64,000 bases of DNA from a bacterium (lineage in GTDB: Bacteria; Patescibacteriota; Saccharimonadia; Saccharimonadales; Saccharimonadaceae), in the NCBI GenBank assembly GCA_030530485.1, contig JAUMUX010000001.1, positions 62,001 to 126,000 of the forward strand, in the 5' to 3' direction. Every line of letters begins with the position of its first letter. Within the stretch, counting starts at the first letter, position 1. The notes beneath the pieces were generated by a model that was given only the letters and a program-made list of their open reading frames with translations, was not told the origin of the DNA and made no database searches. This document shows, in pieces, positions 39,989 to 49,342 of the stretch. Both the position numbers and the translations under genes were made by a program.

Positions 39989-41029
39989 CTAAGCGATTGG
40001 GTTTTCAACTTTTATGCTTGGACCTTGTGAGGTAGAAATTGAGATAGATTTCACATAAGCACCTTTGATTGAAGCTGGTTTTTGCGCAGCGAGGCTGTCG
40101 AAGAATGCTTTGGCGTTTTCGGCAAGTTTTTCGCCACCGAATGAAACTTTACCGATTGAAAGATGAACAATCGCTTGTTTATCAACGCGATACTCCACTT
40201 TTCCGGCTTTAGCTTCGGTCACAGCTTTTGCGACATCTGCCGCAACAGTTCCGGCTTTTGGATTTGGCATCAAACCGCGTGGTCCAAGAAGGCGCGCGTA
40301 TTTTCCAAGTTTAGCCATATAAGCAGGCGTTGCGATAAGCACGTCGAAGTTGAGTTCTTGCTTGTCGAGTTGTTTCAAGAATTCTTCATCGCCGATAATA
40401 TCAGCGCCAGCTTCTTTAGCAGCTTTGTGCTCGTTTTCTGGAGCGAAAACAGCAACTTTCACATCTTTACCAGTTCCGTTTGGAAGCACAACTGTGGTGC
40501 GGATGTTTTGGTCGGCTTGTCGTGGGTCAACGCCAAGCTTGACGTGCACTTCTACTGAAGCGTCGAATTTAGCTGGGTTGGTTTCGGTTGCTAAATTAAG
40601 CGCATCGTTTAAACTGTAAACTTTGCCTTTTTCGATTTTTGCGAAGGCTGCTTGGTATTTTTTACCACGGCGTTCAAGTCGAGGTCGGGTAATTGGTTTT
40701 GGACCTTTCTTTACTACTGCTTCAGAACCATCAAGTGGAGTTGTGCCGCCAGCTGCTTTGCGAGCTTCTTTTGCTTCTTTTTTGGCTACTTCTTCGGCGT
40801 GCTTCTTGCTGCGTTTTCCGCTTTTAGCGAATTTTTCTTCTTTAGCGATTTCTTCAACAGCTTCTTCTAAAACTTCTGCGACCTCAACCACTTCAACAAT
40901 TTCTTCAGCGATTTCCTCAGCTTTAGCTGCTTTAATTGCGTCATTAATCTGCGCAATTGTCATTTTTTCAGAAACTTCCAGTCCAAGAGCTTTAGCTTCT
41001 TCGATAAGATCGGCTTTTTTCTTTGCCAT
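39989..41029 (-). CDS. rplA: Ribosomal protein uL1 with N-terminal SAP/Rho-N-like extension
   Basis: A 346-residue protein. The C-terminal 230 residues are typical L1 ([48 protein letters not shown]), which binds the 23S rRNA stalk and represses its own mRNA in other bacteria. The first 110 residues are extra: a helix-extended-loop-helix segment ([15 protein letters not shown]...[12 protein letters not shown]) of the SAP/HeH or Rho-N type, then an acidic Glu/Val stretch and a basic Lys-rich stretch. The extension could add an RNA- or DNA-binding contact. Confidence 0.93.
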   Translation of the reverse strand: MAKKKADLIEEAKALGLEVSEKMTIAQINDAIKAAKAEEIAEEIVEVVEVAEVLEEAVEEIAKEEKFAKSGKRSKKHAEEVAKKEAKEARKAAGGTTPLDGSEAVVKKGPKPITRPRLERRGKKYQAAFAKIEKGKVYSLNDALNLATETNPAKFDASVEVHVKLGVDPRQADQNIRTTVVLPNGTGKDVKVAVFAPENEHKAAKEAGADIIGDEEFLKQLDKQELNFDVLIATPAYMAKLGKYARLLGPRGLMPNPKAGTVAADVAKAVTEAKAGKVEYRVDKQAIVHLSIGKVSFGGEKLAENAKAFFDSLAAQKPASIKGAYVKSISISTSQGPSIKVENPIA

Positions 41030-41149
41030 TTTTTTCCTTTCTGTGGTAATATCGGCTTTCGCCTCCCAACATTGATTTATTAACCTTTTAATTTTACCAA
41101 ATATTAGTTAAAAAGTCAAAATAAAATCAGCCTTCGAGCCGATTTTAGC

Positions 41150-42094
41150 CTACAAAATTTCGATGATTTTGTCGGTAATGCAAATTTCAAGCGTTTTCAC
41201 TTCGCGCAAAAAAGTCGCTTCGCCTTCGATTTGAAGTGCGATTTTGGCGGGTTTTTCGAATTCGATTTTCGATTTTCGAATGCGCTGCAGCGGAATTTTA
41301 CCCAAAAATCCACGCACCAAAAACGGGATATTCGCGCGAAAATCTCCTGCGTTCATTGCGGTAAAACCAAAATGTTCGGCATCAGTTTTGTTGATTTTCG
41401 AACGCATAATTCGCGCCATTCGCGGCCCGTTCATAAAAACCAAATCGGTAATTTTGGCGGTCTTTTTCGAAATTTCTTTGCCGTCTATTTCGATTTTCGA
41501 AATTGCTAAATTGTAATTTTGGCGATGGCGAAAATAAAAACGAGTTGCCGCTATCAGGCTTAAAATCAATCGCGAATTGCGCCCGTGGAATTTTTTCAAG
41601 ACTTTGCGCAGTTTTTTGCTCTCAAAAATCTCGGCCATTTCGGCGGTCAAACCGACCGTGGCATACAGTGGCGCATAGCGAAAAAACTCACCATTGATAC
41701 GAATTTCCAGAGGTCGAATACGGCTTTTCACTTCACCGTTTTCGAAAGCCCAAATCGCCGCCTTGCCCGAATTTTTCGAAAAACTATTGGCATAATCGTT
41801 GAAATTGCCGAAGCCAGTGTATTTCATTTGGATATTTTTTTTACCCGAAAGCATCGCCGCATTGGTCGCGATGTGCGCCGTGCCGTCGCCGCCCGCCACC
41901 AAAATCACATCGTCGTCGTGCAGCATTTTCGCCATTTCGTGCGCGTTTTCGATTGGCGTAGTTGGCTGAATTTCGAAAGTTGCCAACTGATTTTCGTTGA
42001 GCTGAAGTTCGTTTAAATGAGGTAGAATTTTGGTTTGAATAGTTTTAAATCCGCTCGAACGCGAATTTATCACAAGCACCAGGCGTTTTTTCAT
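41150..42094 (-). CDS. Diacylglycerol kinase-family lipid kinase
   Basis: A 314-residue protein with the DAGK catalytic domain: VINSRSSG, the nucleotide loop VAGGDGTAH and the YTGFGNFNDYAN block. A C-terminal YegS-like domain follows. It should phosphorylate a lipid or long-chain base at the membrane. The ATG at 42094 follows TATGAT by 7 nt and gives the normal N-terminus; an in-frame extension upstream overlaps the rplK terminator. It interrupts the usual rplK-rplA pair. Confidence 0.82.
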   Translation of the reverse strand: MKKRLVLVINSRSSGFKTIQTKILPHLNELQLNENQLATFEIQPTTPIENAHEMAKMLHDDDVILVAGGDGTAHIATNAAMLSGKKNIQMKYTGFGNFNDYANSFSKNSGKAAIWAFENGEVKSRIRPLEIRINGEFFRYAPLYATVGLTAEMAEIFESKKLRKVLKKFHGRNSRLILSLIAATRFYFRHRQNYNLAISKIEIDGKEISKKTAKITDLVFMNGPRMARIMRSKINKTDAEHFGFTAMNAGDFRANIPFLVRGFLGKIPLQRIRKSKIEFEKPAKIALQIEGEATFLREVKTLEICITDKIIEIL

Positions 42095-42101
42095 AACAAT
42101 A

Positions 42102-42107
42102 ATCATA
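42102..42107 (-). promoter_or_regulatory. -10 box of the lipid kinase gene
   Basis: TATGAT, 7 nt from the ATG at 42094; leaderless geometry. Confidence 0.45.
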
Positions 42108-42143
42108 TCATATTCGGGTTTTTTTGACAAGATTCGACCAAAC

Positions 42144-42172
42144 AAAAACCGCCTTTCGAATTTCGAAAAGCG
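42144..42172 (-). terminator. Terminator of rplK with paired TTCGAA
   Basis: On the minus strand CGCTTTTCGAA pairs with TTCGAAAGGCG, followed by T5. Confidence 0.75.
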
Positions 42173-42192
42173 ATTTCCTTATATTTCGAAAA

Positions 42193-42618
42193 CTATTCTA
42201 CGATTTCGACGCCCATTGAGCGTGCTGAACCCGCGATTGTTTTCATTGCGCCTTCAATTGAAACGGCGTTGAGGTGTTCCATTTTAGCCTCAGCGATTTC
42301 TTGAAGTTGCGCTTTGGTGATTTTGCCAACTTTGTCGGTTTTTGAGTTGCCAGCGCCTTTTTTGATGCCAGCTTTTTCGCGAATCATATCGTCAACTGGT
42401 CGTCCAAGTGATTTCCACGCGAAGGTTCGGTCTTCGAACACTTGAAGGTGAACAATAACGTCTTTACCCATCATATCTTTAGTTGCTTCGTTGAATGGGT
42501 TGATGAAATCCATCATATTCAAGCCCCACTGACCAAGCGTTGAACCAACTGGAGGACCTGCTGTTGCGCGGCCAGCTGGAATTCGAAGTTTCAAATTTCC
42601 AATAACTTTTTTTGCCAT
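42193..42618 (-). CDS. rplK: Ribosomal protein uL11
   Basis: A 141-residue protein of the GTPase-associated centre. LRIPAGRATAGPPVGSTLGQWGLNMMDF is the classic N-terminal block and the C-terminal domain ends GSARSMGVEIVE. It follows nusG and secE as in the conserved cluster and ends in its own terminator. Confidence 0.97.
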   Translation of the reverse strand: MAKKVIGNLKLRIPAGRATAGPPVGSTLGQWGLNMMDFINPFNEATKDMMGKDVIVHLQVFEDRTFAWKSLGRPVDDMIREKAGIKKGAGNSKTDKVGKITKAQLQEIAEAKMEHLNAVSIEGAMKTIAGSARSMGVEIVE

Positions 42619-42754
42619 ATTTTCCCTTTATAAAATTTACTTGATAAAACAAGTGCGTAACGTATCAATTCTAACAGATTTTAGCCAGAAAATCAAGCGG
42701 TTTGAAGCTAATCGATGATTTTCTAATATTCTGAATAGTTAGATTTTTTATAAT

Positions 42755-43303
42755 CTAATTACTTTTCTTCACCTGCAAAACGTCGAGTTCAACTGGCGTT
42801 TCGCGGCCAAACATCGAAACCATCACCTTGAGCTTACCTTTGGTTGCATCAACTTCGCTCACAGCGCCTTCAAAGCCTTTGAATGGCCCGTCGGTGATAT
42901 TGATAACTTCGCCTTCCGCAAAATCGATATCGTATTTTGGCTCTTCCACGCCCATTCGGCGGCGAATTTCGCGCATTTCTTTTTCGGTAACTGGTGTTGG
43001 TGAATCTGAGCCAATGAATCCAGTCACACCTGGTGTATTACGCACGATAAACCAAGTTTCTTCGGTCAATTTGAGCTCAACCAAAACGTAGCTTTGCAAA
43101 ATTTTGCGCTCAACCACTTTGCGCTTGCCGTTTTTAACTTCAATTTGCTTTTCTTTTGGCACGAGTGTGTCGAAAATTTTGTCAGCCATATCCACACCTT
43201 CGGCACGCTGGCGCAAGCTTTCGGCTACTTTGTCTTCATAGCCCGCATAAGTGGTAACCGCATACCACTGTCGAGTATCGTCATATCGTTGTTGTTTTGC
43301 CAT
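42755..43303 (-). CDS. nusG: Transcription termination/antitermination factor NusG
   Basis: A 182-residue protein: an NGN domain (WYAVTTYAGYEDKVAESL, FVRNTPGVTGFIG-like block) that binds RNA polymerase, and a KOW domain (VINITDGPFKGFEGAVSEVD) that contacts Rho or ribosomal S10. Located between secE and rplK as usual. Confidence 0.96.
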   Translation of the reverse strand: MAKQQRYDDTRQWYAVTTYAGYEDKVAESLRQRAEGVDMADKIFDTLVPKEKQIEVKNGKRKVVERKILQSYVLVELKLTEETWFIVRNTPGVTGFIGSDSPTPVTEKEMREIRRRMGVEEPKYDIDFAEGEVINITDGPFKGFEGAVSEVDATKGKLKVMVSMFGRETPVELDVLQVKKSN

Positions 43304-43323
43304 TTTTATCCTTTCGAAATTGA

Positions 43324-43782
43324 TTATTTACCTAAAATTGTTGTGAAAATCCAGTTGAACAAACCGTCGAGTAAGACGATAAGCGTGGCGAATCCTACCG
43401 AGAAAATGATTACCGCGAGGGTCATTTTCCAGGTTTCTTTGCGGGTTGGCCAGCGCACCAGCTTGAGCTCTTGCCAAGATTCGGCGAAGTAGCGATTGAT
43501 TGGCGCGAAGATTTTGCGAATTGGTGTCAAAATCCACCAGATAATCGACCAAATAAATTTAAACGGCGCCAAAATCACACGAATCCAAGCTGGCGTTTTT
43601 TTGCTTTTTTCTAACTCAACGCCCGCCACTTTCGCGGCATATTTGCTCATTTTGGGCTTTTTCGAAACTTCTTTCGAAACGGTTTCTGCTTTCGAAATTT
43701 GCGTTTTTGCCTTTTTCGAAGCCTTTGCGCTTTGCGAATCTTTCGCCTTTACGCGCCTGATTTTCGTGTCGTTCTTTGCCAT
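43324..43782 (-). CDS. secE: Preprotein translocase subunit SecE with long basic N-terminus
   Basis: A 152-residue protein. The conserved SecE core is at the C-terminus (about 95-150: ESWQELKLVRWPTRKETWKM then a transmembrane helix). The first 85 residues are an unusual Lys/Ser-rich extension, with a further hydrophobic segment (about 66-85). SecE clamps SecY in the membrane. The ATG at 43782 is chosen; an earlier in-frame start overlaps the preceding terminator. Confidence 0.9.
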   Translation of the reverse strand: MAKNDTKIRRVKAKDSQSAKASKKAKTQISKAETVSKEVSKKPKMSKYAAKVAGVELEKSKKTPAWIRVILAPFKFIWSIIWWILTPIRKIFAPINRYFAESWQELKLVRWPTRKETWKMTLAVIIFSVGFATLIVLLDGLFNWIFTTILGK

Positions 43783-43861
43783 TTTTCTCCTTAAATTTCC
43801 AAAATTAAAAAGCCTAATTTGGCTTAATATGTCAAGTATAGCATAAAATTTTCGAAAAAGC

Positions 43862-43890
43862 AAAAAATCCTCGCCCATTTTCGAACGAGG
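43862..43890 (-). terminator. Terminator after the sorting-signal protein gene, contains TTCGAA
   Basis: On the minus strand CCTCG, a loop with TTCGAA, CGAGG, then T6. Confidence 0.65.
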
Positions 43891-43901
43891 AATTTGCGCG
43901 A

Positions 43902-44722
43902 TTATTTGCGCGTTTTAAAGGCGAAGAAAGATAAAATGCCCAGCGCGGTGAATCCTGCCAAGATTGAGACAAAATCGAGCGAATTACGCTTGACACCAGT
44001 GTTTGGTGCGCTGATTTGCGCGGGTTTTTCGGCGGCGGAATTTTGATTTTCGTTCAGTTGAGTGGTTGGTTTATTCTCGCTTGGTGCGGCTTAGCTATTG
44101 GCATTTTATCAATAATAACGCCGATGTGGAAGCTGGCGCTATATGTAGCCTCGCCACAGCCAGGGGAATGAGGACCTAAGTTTTCATTAATTCCATATGG
44201 TTCAGAAGGAGTATTAGTTGGAAAAAGATATGCCCCAACTACGTCCGATGGATATTCCGCGGTATATTCATCGCCACAATACTGCTGACTGTGGGCTTGA
44301 ACGGATACCGAAAGGATATGCTCACCTTCTTTAAAGCCGCCGTTGGTCACAAAGAAATAAGGTGGGTTAACGGTGAACTCTTTGTCGTTGTGCGGGATTT
44401 CGCGCATATCAAGGCCATTTATTTCGAAATCAGAACTGAGATTATGCTTGTAGTCTGCGTATTTTTGCAAAAGTTGAAATTTTTCGCGCGCTTCTTCGTT
44501 GGTATAGCTTGAGCTTGAAAAACCTCCATTGTCATTCAGTAAAAATTCTTTCGAAAACTCCGCCCACTCGGCGCTAGTCATTCGCACTTCTTCGGCAAAG
44601 TCGAAATATTTCAAGCCCTTTTCGCTGGCCATTTTCGAAAATGTCACCGCGCTGGCGTTATTTGGCAAAATAAAAATCACCATCGCCAAAATCAACACCC
44701 CAACTTCAAAAATTCTTTTCAT
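43902..44722 (-). pseudogene. Secreted surface protein with APNTG tail, frameshifted
   Basis: The first frame (44722 to 44054) encodes a signal peptide (MKRIFEVGVLILAMVIF..NASA), an acidic folded region similar in character to the protein at 22405 (same KYFDFAEEVRMTSAEWAEFS-type start), and two or three cysteines. Near 44090 the frame shifts by one. The new frame gives a Pro/Asn/Gln linker, SAPNTGV, a hydrophobic helix and KTRK, i.e. a sorting-type tail ending at 43902. Without repair the product would lose its anchor. Confidence 0.65.
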
Positions 44723-44792
44723 TTCTCTATTTTTCTCCAATCTGTAGGAAAATTATAGCATAAGCGTTTTTTGAAAGCAAGACTTTTTTACG

Positions 44793-46091
44793 CTATTCGG
44801 CCTCTGGCAATTTGGGCAATTCAAAAAAGAAGGTTGAGCCGTGGTTAAGCCGCGATTTGAGCTGGATTTCGGTGCCGAGTTTGTTGGCGAGCTTCACCGA
44901 AACATAAAGCCCCAGCCCCGTGCCGCCAGTTTCGCGGGTGCGCCAATCTTCGCTACGATAGAATTTTTCGAAAACTTTGGCTTGCTCGGTTTTCGAAATG
45001 CCAATACCCGAATCTTTCACTGCGAAAATCACATTTTTGCCGTCTTTCGAATTTCGAAAATCGATTTCCACCTTGCCTTCGCGCGTGTATTTGATGGCGT
45101 TGGTGATGAGATTTTGGAGCAATTCCTCGATGTAAAGGCGGCTGGTTTTGACGCTGCCCAAATCGGCGCCAAGATTTAAATTCATCTTGAGCCCTTTTTC
45201 TTCGGCGGAGCTGAGATATTTGGCGAATAAATCTTCGGCAAGTTTTTTGGCGGAAATTTCTTCGCGCTGCTCGCCAATGCCCCGTTCGGCGCGCGAAAGC
45301 GTCGAGAGGTCGTTAATCATCGTCGCCAAAAATGTAATCTGTTTATAGGTCATATCGACGGTTTTTTTAAGCGTCTCGTGCGGCGTGTTTTTTTCAACCA
45401 TCAGTTGCAAATTCGAAATCGCGCCCTCGGTAATCGCCACGGGCGTGCGCAATTCGTGGCTAACCACGCTAATAAATTCGTCGCGCTCTTCGTCGAGCGT
45501 TTTTTGCTTGGTGATGTCGCGCAAAATCACCGCGAAGCTTTTTTGCGATTTTTTTTGCGAGTAAAATCCGCGCACCAAAAGTACCTCCAGCTCGATGCGA
45601 ATTTTCGCGCCGTCGCTTTCGAAAATCAAATTGTTAGTCGAAAAAAACGCCGCCCCGTTTCGAAAAACTTCACGCAGGTTGAATTTTTCGCCTGTAATTT
45701 TGGTGAATTTAAAAACTTTGTGAATATTTTTTTCAATCAGGCTGGAATTAGTGTTGGCGAGATTGAGCGCCGCCGAATTGAAAAGTTCGATGTCGCCGCG
45801 CGGATTCACCGTCAGAATGGCGTCGGGAATACTGTTGATAATCGTGAGCAAGCGTTCGTGTTCGTGCGCCTCTTTTTTGCGACTTTCCACCAGCGCGCGA
45901 TGGGTGCGATTTTGGCGCAAACCAAAAAGAATAAACGCGATGTTCAGCGCAAAAATTGCCGCCACGATGAGAATTTGCCGCCAAGTGGGCGAATCGTGGT
46001 TGAGCAAGATGATGGCGATTTCGGATAGCGTGATAATTAAGCCAAGCGAAAGTTTAATTCGAAAGCTATTCGAATCCTGATAATCATTCAT
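44793..46091 (-). CDS. Orphan PAS-domain sensor histidine kinase
   Basis: A 432-residue kinase with two adjacent transmembrane helices (about 13-31 and 38-58) without a real external loop. A PAS domain (about 78-200, starting LLTIINSIPDAILTV) follows, then a HisKA domain with H212 in SVVSHELRTP and a HATPase domain (LITNAIKYT, DSGIGIS, GTGLGLYV). No response regulator is adjacent, so its partner lies elsewhere. A weak TAAACT lies 6 nt before the start. Confidence 0.86.
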   Translation of the reverse strand: MNDYQDSNSFRIKLSLGLIITLSEIAIILLNHDSPTWRQILIVAAIFALNIAFILFGLRQNRTHRALVESRKKEAHEHERLLTIINSIPDAILTVNPRGDIELFNSAALNLANTNSSLIEKNIHKVFKFTKITGEKFNLREVFRNGAAFFSTNNLIFESDGAKIRIELEVLLVRGFYSQKKSQKSFAVILRDITKQKTLDEERDEFISVVSHELRTPVAITEGAISNLQLMVEKNTPHETLKKTVDMTYKQITFLATMINDLSTLSRAERGIGEQREEISAKKLAEDLFAKYLSSAEEKGLKMNLNLGADLGSVKTSRLYIEELLQNLITNAIKYTREGKVEIDFRNSKDGKNVIFAVKDSGIGISKTEQAKVFEKFYRSEDWRTRETGGTGLGLYVSVKLANKLGTEIQLKSRLNHGSTFFFELPKLPEAE

Positions 46092-46097
46092 AAAAAT

Positions 46098-46103
46098 AGT
46101 TTA
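46098..46103 (-). promoter_or_regulatory. Weak -10 box of the orphan kinase
   Basis: TAAACT, 6 nt from the ATG at 46091; leaderless geometry. Confidence 0.35.
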
Positions 46104-46137
46104 GCATAAGCTTTTTAAAAAAGCAAAGCTGATTCGG

Positions 46138-46404
46138 CTATTCCGCCTGCGATTTTTGCGCCTCTGCCCAAGCCTTAAATTCGCTCATTTGCTCCAGCGA
46201 ATATGGTTTGTATTCGTTTGCGCCAAGCAATTCTTTGTCGATAATTCCGCGATTTCGAAGGTCGTTTTCGAGTTTCGAAATTTTTGTTTCAAGATAAACC
46301 GCCCGCTGATTGAGCGAATCCACCACCGAATAAATCACTGCATAAGAACAGCAAATCATCAAAAACATAGCGGTTAATATTGTTGGCAAAGCGAATTTTT
46401 TCAT
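46138..46404 (-). CDS. Small membrane-anchored coiled-coil protein, 88 residues
   Basis: An N-terminal transmembrane or signal segment (about residues 5-25) followed by a helix with heptads (about 30-50). The ATG at 46404 has a GGAAA-type ribosome site; a longer in-frame start upstream overlaps the dnaB terminator. Function unknown. Confidence 0.5.
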   Translation of the reverse strand: MKKFALPTILTAMFLMICCSYAVIYSVVDSLNQRAVYLETKISKLENDLRNRGIIDKELLGANEYKPYSLEQMSEFKAWAEAQKSQAE

Positions 46405-46460
46405 TGTAATTTTCCTTTCCCTACGATTGTAGCATAAGCTTTTTCGAAAAGCAAAAGGCG

Positions 46461-46493
46461 AAATAAAAGCTTCGAACGGCAAATTCGAAGCTT
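46461..46493 (-). terminator. Terminator of dnaB with paired TTCGAA
   Basis: On the minus strand AAGCTTCGAA pairs with TTCGAAGCTT, followed by T-rich sequence. Confidence 0.75.
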
Positions 46494-46499
46494 CGAAAA

Positions 46500-47840
46500 T
46501 TAGTGTTTGCGGTCGAGCGACATAAAGCGCAGTCGCTCTGGGTGGAAGTATAGTTCCACCGTGCCAGTGGCGCCGTGGCGGTGCTTAGCTAAAATCAAAT
46601 CGGTGATATTTTCGCGCTCAGTTTCGGGGTTGTAGTAAGCCTCGCGGTAAATAAACATCACGATGTCGGCATCCTGCTCAATCGAACCAGATTCACGCAA
46701 GTCGGCAAGTTGTGGGCGTTTGTCGTCGCGGCTTTCCACCTGACGGCTAAGCTGCGAAAGCGCAATCACAGGCACGTTGAGCTCGCGAGCAATCAACTTT
46801 AGCGCGCGCGAAATTTCAGAGACTTCTTGCACGCGGTTGCCAGTTTTGGTGGTTGGCTCGAGCAGCTGGAGGTAGTCGATAACAATCAAACCGAGTTCGC
46901 CTTCGTGCGCCAAACGGCGGGCTTTGGTGCGAAGTTCCAGCGCGGTAATTCCTGGCGTGTCGTCGATGTAAATCGGCGCTTCCGCCATTTCACCCATCGC
47001 GTCAGAAAGCTTAGCAAAATCTTCTTCGCTCAGATTTCCAGTTTGAATATTCCACGAATCTACCCCAGCAGCATCCGCCAGCATACGGTCGACGAGCTGC
47101 TCTTTACTCATCTCAAGGCTGAAAAACAACACGGGCTTTTTCTCGATGGTCGCGATATTGTAAGCGAGGTTGGTCACCAGCGTGGTTTTTCCCATCGCAG
47201 GGCGTGCCGCGAGAATGATTAAATTGGAGCGCTGCAAACCAGCGGTGATGTTGTCGAGGTCGCGATAGCCAGTGCGAATTCCGCGCAACTGACCTTTGTT
47301 TTTGAAGAGGTCGTCGAGCCTTTCGAAAGATTCATCGAGAATGTCTTCAATCGAAATCAAATCATTGCTGAGGCTCGAATCCGAAACGTTAAAAATCTCA
47401 CTTTCGCTTTGCCCAAGCAGTTGCGGCACGGTGAGTTCTTCATTAAAAGCTAATTCCGAAATATCCGAGCTGGCTTTAATTAAGCGCCGACGCACCGCCG
47501 CCTGCGAAACGATTTCGGCGTAAGATTTGGCGTGCGCAGCGGTTGGCACGTAGTTGGTGAGCTCCGAAAGATAGCTCGCACCACCAATCGAATCGAGCTC
47601 GTTTTTCTTTTTGAGCTCATCAGTCAGCGTGAGCAAATCAACGGGGCTGTGCTTTTCGAAAAGGCGAATAATTCCGCCGTAAATCATCGAGTGGCGCTTG
47701 TCGTAAAAATCCATCGGCTTGACGATTTCTGCCACATCAACCAAAACTTCTTCATCAATCAAAATCGCCCCGAGCAAACTTTTCTCGGCATCAATATTTT
47801 GTGGTGGGACCTTTCCCGCGTTTTTTTCTGAATTATTCAT
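46500..47840 (-). CDS. dnaB: Replicative DNA helicase DnaB
   Basis: A 446-residue hexameric helicase that unwinds DNA at the fork. The N-terminal domain (about 14-120, NIDAEKSLLGAILID) is followed by the RecA-like motor with Walker A ARPAMGKTT, Walker B GLIVIDYLQLL and the C-terminal QLSRQVESRDDKRPQLADLRESG block. The start overlaps the dnaX end by 8 nt, so the two replication genes are co-transcribed. No intein was seen. Confidence 0.95.
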   Translation of the reverse strand: MNNSEKNAGKVPPQNIDAEKSLLGAILIDEEVLVDVAEIVKPMDFYDKRHSMIYGGIIRLFEKHSPVDLLTLTDELKKKNELDSIGGASYLSELTNYVPTAAHAKSYAEIVSQAAVRRRLIKASSDISELAFNEELTVPQLLGQSESEIFNVSDSSLSNDLISIEDILDESFERLDDLFKNKGQLRGIRTGYRDLDNITAGLQRSNLIILAARPAMGKTTLVTNLAYNIATIEKKPVLFFSLEMSKEQLVDRMLADAAGVDSWNIQTGNLSEEDFAKLSDAMGEMAEAPIYIDDTPGITALELRTKARRLAHEGELGLIVIDYLQLLEPTTKTGNRVQEVSEISRALKLIARELNVPVIALSQLSRQVESRDDKRPQLADLRESGSIEQDADIVMFIYREAYYNPETERENITDLILAKHRHGATGTVELYFHPERLRFMSLDRKH

Positions 47841-49317
47841 CGATTTCTACCTCTTTTCCTCCACCCAATACTTCCAGCGCCGCCGCCATACTTGCGTCTT
47901 CGGGCGGTTTTTCGTGCGCGAAAGTTTCGATTAGCCAGCCGCCTGCACCAATTTCAGCCATTGCTTCGCCTAAAATGGTGCGGTTTTTAGCTTTATCAAG
48001 CTGAGTTTTTTTAATTTTAGCGCCCGTGTAAATTTCGAGCGTATCCTCGGTGAGCGCGTGTTGAGCCCGCGCCAAAATGCTGCCCACCGCCTGACTGCGC
48101 TGTTTGACCGCGTGCAAAAAATCACTCCATTCGAAAGGTTTTCGCTCGCCTGCTTCGGTGGGAATCGTTTTCGAATTTTCGGTTTTGCTTTTCGAAAGTT
48201 CAGGCTCATTTTTCGAAAGATTCTCTGCGCTTTTCGAAAGATTCTCTGTGCTCTTCGAAGCGCTTTTTGGCGCAGGTTTCACGCTTGGCTTTTCGCTGGC
48301 GCTGGGTTGCGGCTGAATTGGCGCGAGTTTTTTGGCGGGAATCGGCGCTGAGTTCGCCGCTGGCGCCCGAACGATAAATTCGCTCGGCTTCACCAAAATC
48401 GAAAGCAATTCAATTTCTAAAAAGTTCGAATTTTTGGCAGTTTGGAGCGGCGCGAGCAGTTCTACCAGATGAGGTTTTTCGCCCAAAAGATTTTTTATTT
48501 CGCTCACAAATTGCTCAACAAAAAGCTTCAAATCAACGCCAGAATCGCGGATTTCTTCAATTTGCGCCAGAATCGCGCCCGCATTTTGGCTTTCGAAATT
48601 TTCAATCAGCGCGTGAATTTGCGTTTTTGGCGCTAAACCGAGGATTTCTTCAATTTGCCCAGCGGTGATTTCGTCTTGCGAAATATTTGAAAGTTGGTCG
48701 AGTAGCGAAATCGAATCGCGAAAACTTCCCCCACCCCTTTCGGCGATGATTTCGAGCGCTTCATTGGTGATTTTGATTTTCTCTGAATCGGCGATAAATC
48801 GCAAGTGTGCGCAAATATCTTTTTTCGAAATATAGCGAAAAACAAAGCGTTGCGTGCGGCTGATAATCGTAGCGGGCAATTTGTGTGCGTCGGTAGTGGC
48901 AAGAATAAAAACAGCGTGCGCAGGCGGCTCTTCAAGCGTTTTGAGTAGCGCATTGAAGGCGGCTTTTGAAAGCATATGGACTTCGTCGATAATATACACG
49001 CGATATTTAGCCGAAAACGGCGTGGCTTGAATCCGCTCGCGCAATTCGCGAATGTCGTCGACGCCATTGTTGCTGGCTGCGTCAATTTCGATAATATCTG
49101 GGTGATTATCCTCTTCAGAATACGGCAAATGGTTGATTTCGTGCGCCAAAATTCGTGCGATTGAGGTTTTTCCCACGCCGCGCGGTCCAGTAAAAAGATA
49201 TGCGTGGGCGATTTTTTCCTGCTTCAAAGCATTTTCAAGCACGGTTGTGATGTGCTTTTGCCCCACAACCTCGCTCAAATTTTTACTTCGATATTTCCGA
49301 TAAAACGCCTTGCTCAT
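47833..49317 (-). CDS. dnaX: DNA polymerase III tau/gamma subunit, zinc module lost
   Basis: A 494-residue clamp-loader ATPase: Walker A GPRGVGKTS, Walker B VYIIDEVHML, sensor 1 TTDAHKLP, SRC-equivalent TIISRTQRF, then a collar domain and a Pro/Ser/Lys-rich tail region. The four-cysteine zinc module normally between ARILA and DIIEIDAAS is absent. Only about 20 residues without cysteines remain (HEINHLPYSEEDNHP). No gamma frameshift site was looked for in detail. A TACAAT box lies 7 nt before the start. Confidence 0.93.
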   Translation of the reverse strand: MSKAFYRKYRSKNLSEVVGQKHITTVLENALKQEKIAHAYLFTGPRGVGKTSIARILAHEINHLPYSEEDNHPDIIEIDAASNNGVDDIRELRERIQATPFSAKYRVYIIDEVHMLSKAAFNALLKTLEEPPAHAVFILATTDAHKLPATIISRTQRFVFRYISKKDICAHLRFIADSEKIKITNEALEIIAERGGGSFRDSISLLDQLSNISQDEITAGQIEEILGLAPKTQIHALIENFESQNAGAILAQIEEIRDSGVDLKLFVEQFVSEIKNLLGEKPHLVELLAPLQTAKNSNFLEIELLSILVKPSEFIVRAPAANSAPIPAKKLAPIQPQPSASEKPSVKPAPKSASKSTENLSKSAENLSKNEPELSKSKTENSKTIPTEAGERKPFEWSDFLHAVKQRSQAVGSILARAQHALTEDTLEIYTGAKIKKTQLDKAKNRTILGEAMAEIGAGGWLIETFAHEKPPEDASMAAALEVLGGGKEVEIDE

Positions 49318-49324
49318 TGGTTAT

Positions 49325-49330
49325 ATTGTA
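49325..49330 (-). promoter_or_regulatory. -10 box of dnaX-dnaB
   Basis: TACAAT, 7 nt from the ATG at 49317; leaderless geometry. Confidence 0.5.
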
Positions 49331-49342
49331 TAGCAAAATGCG

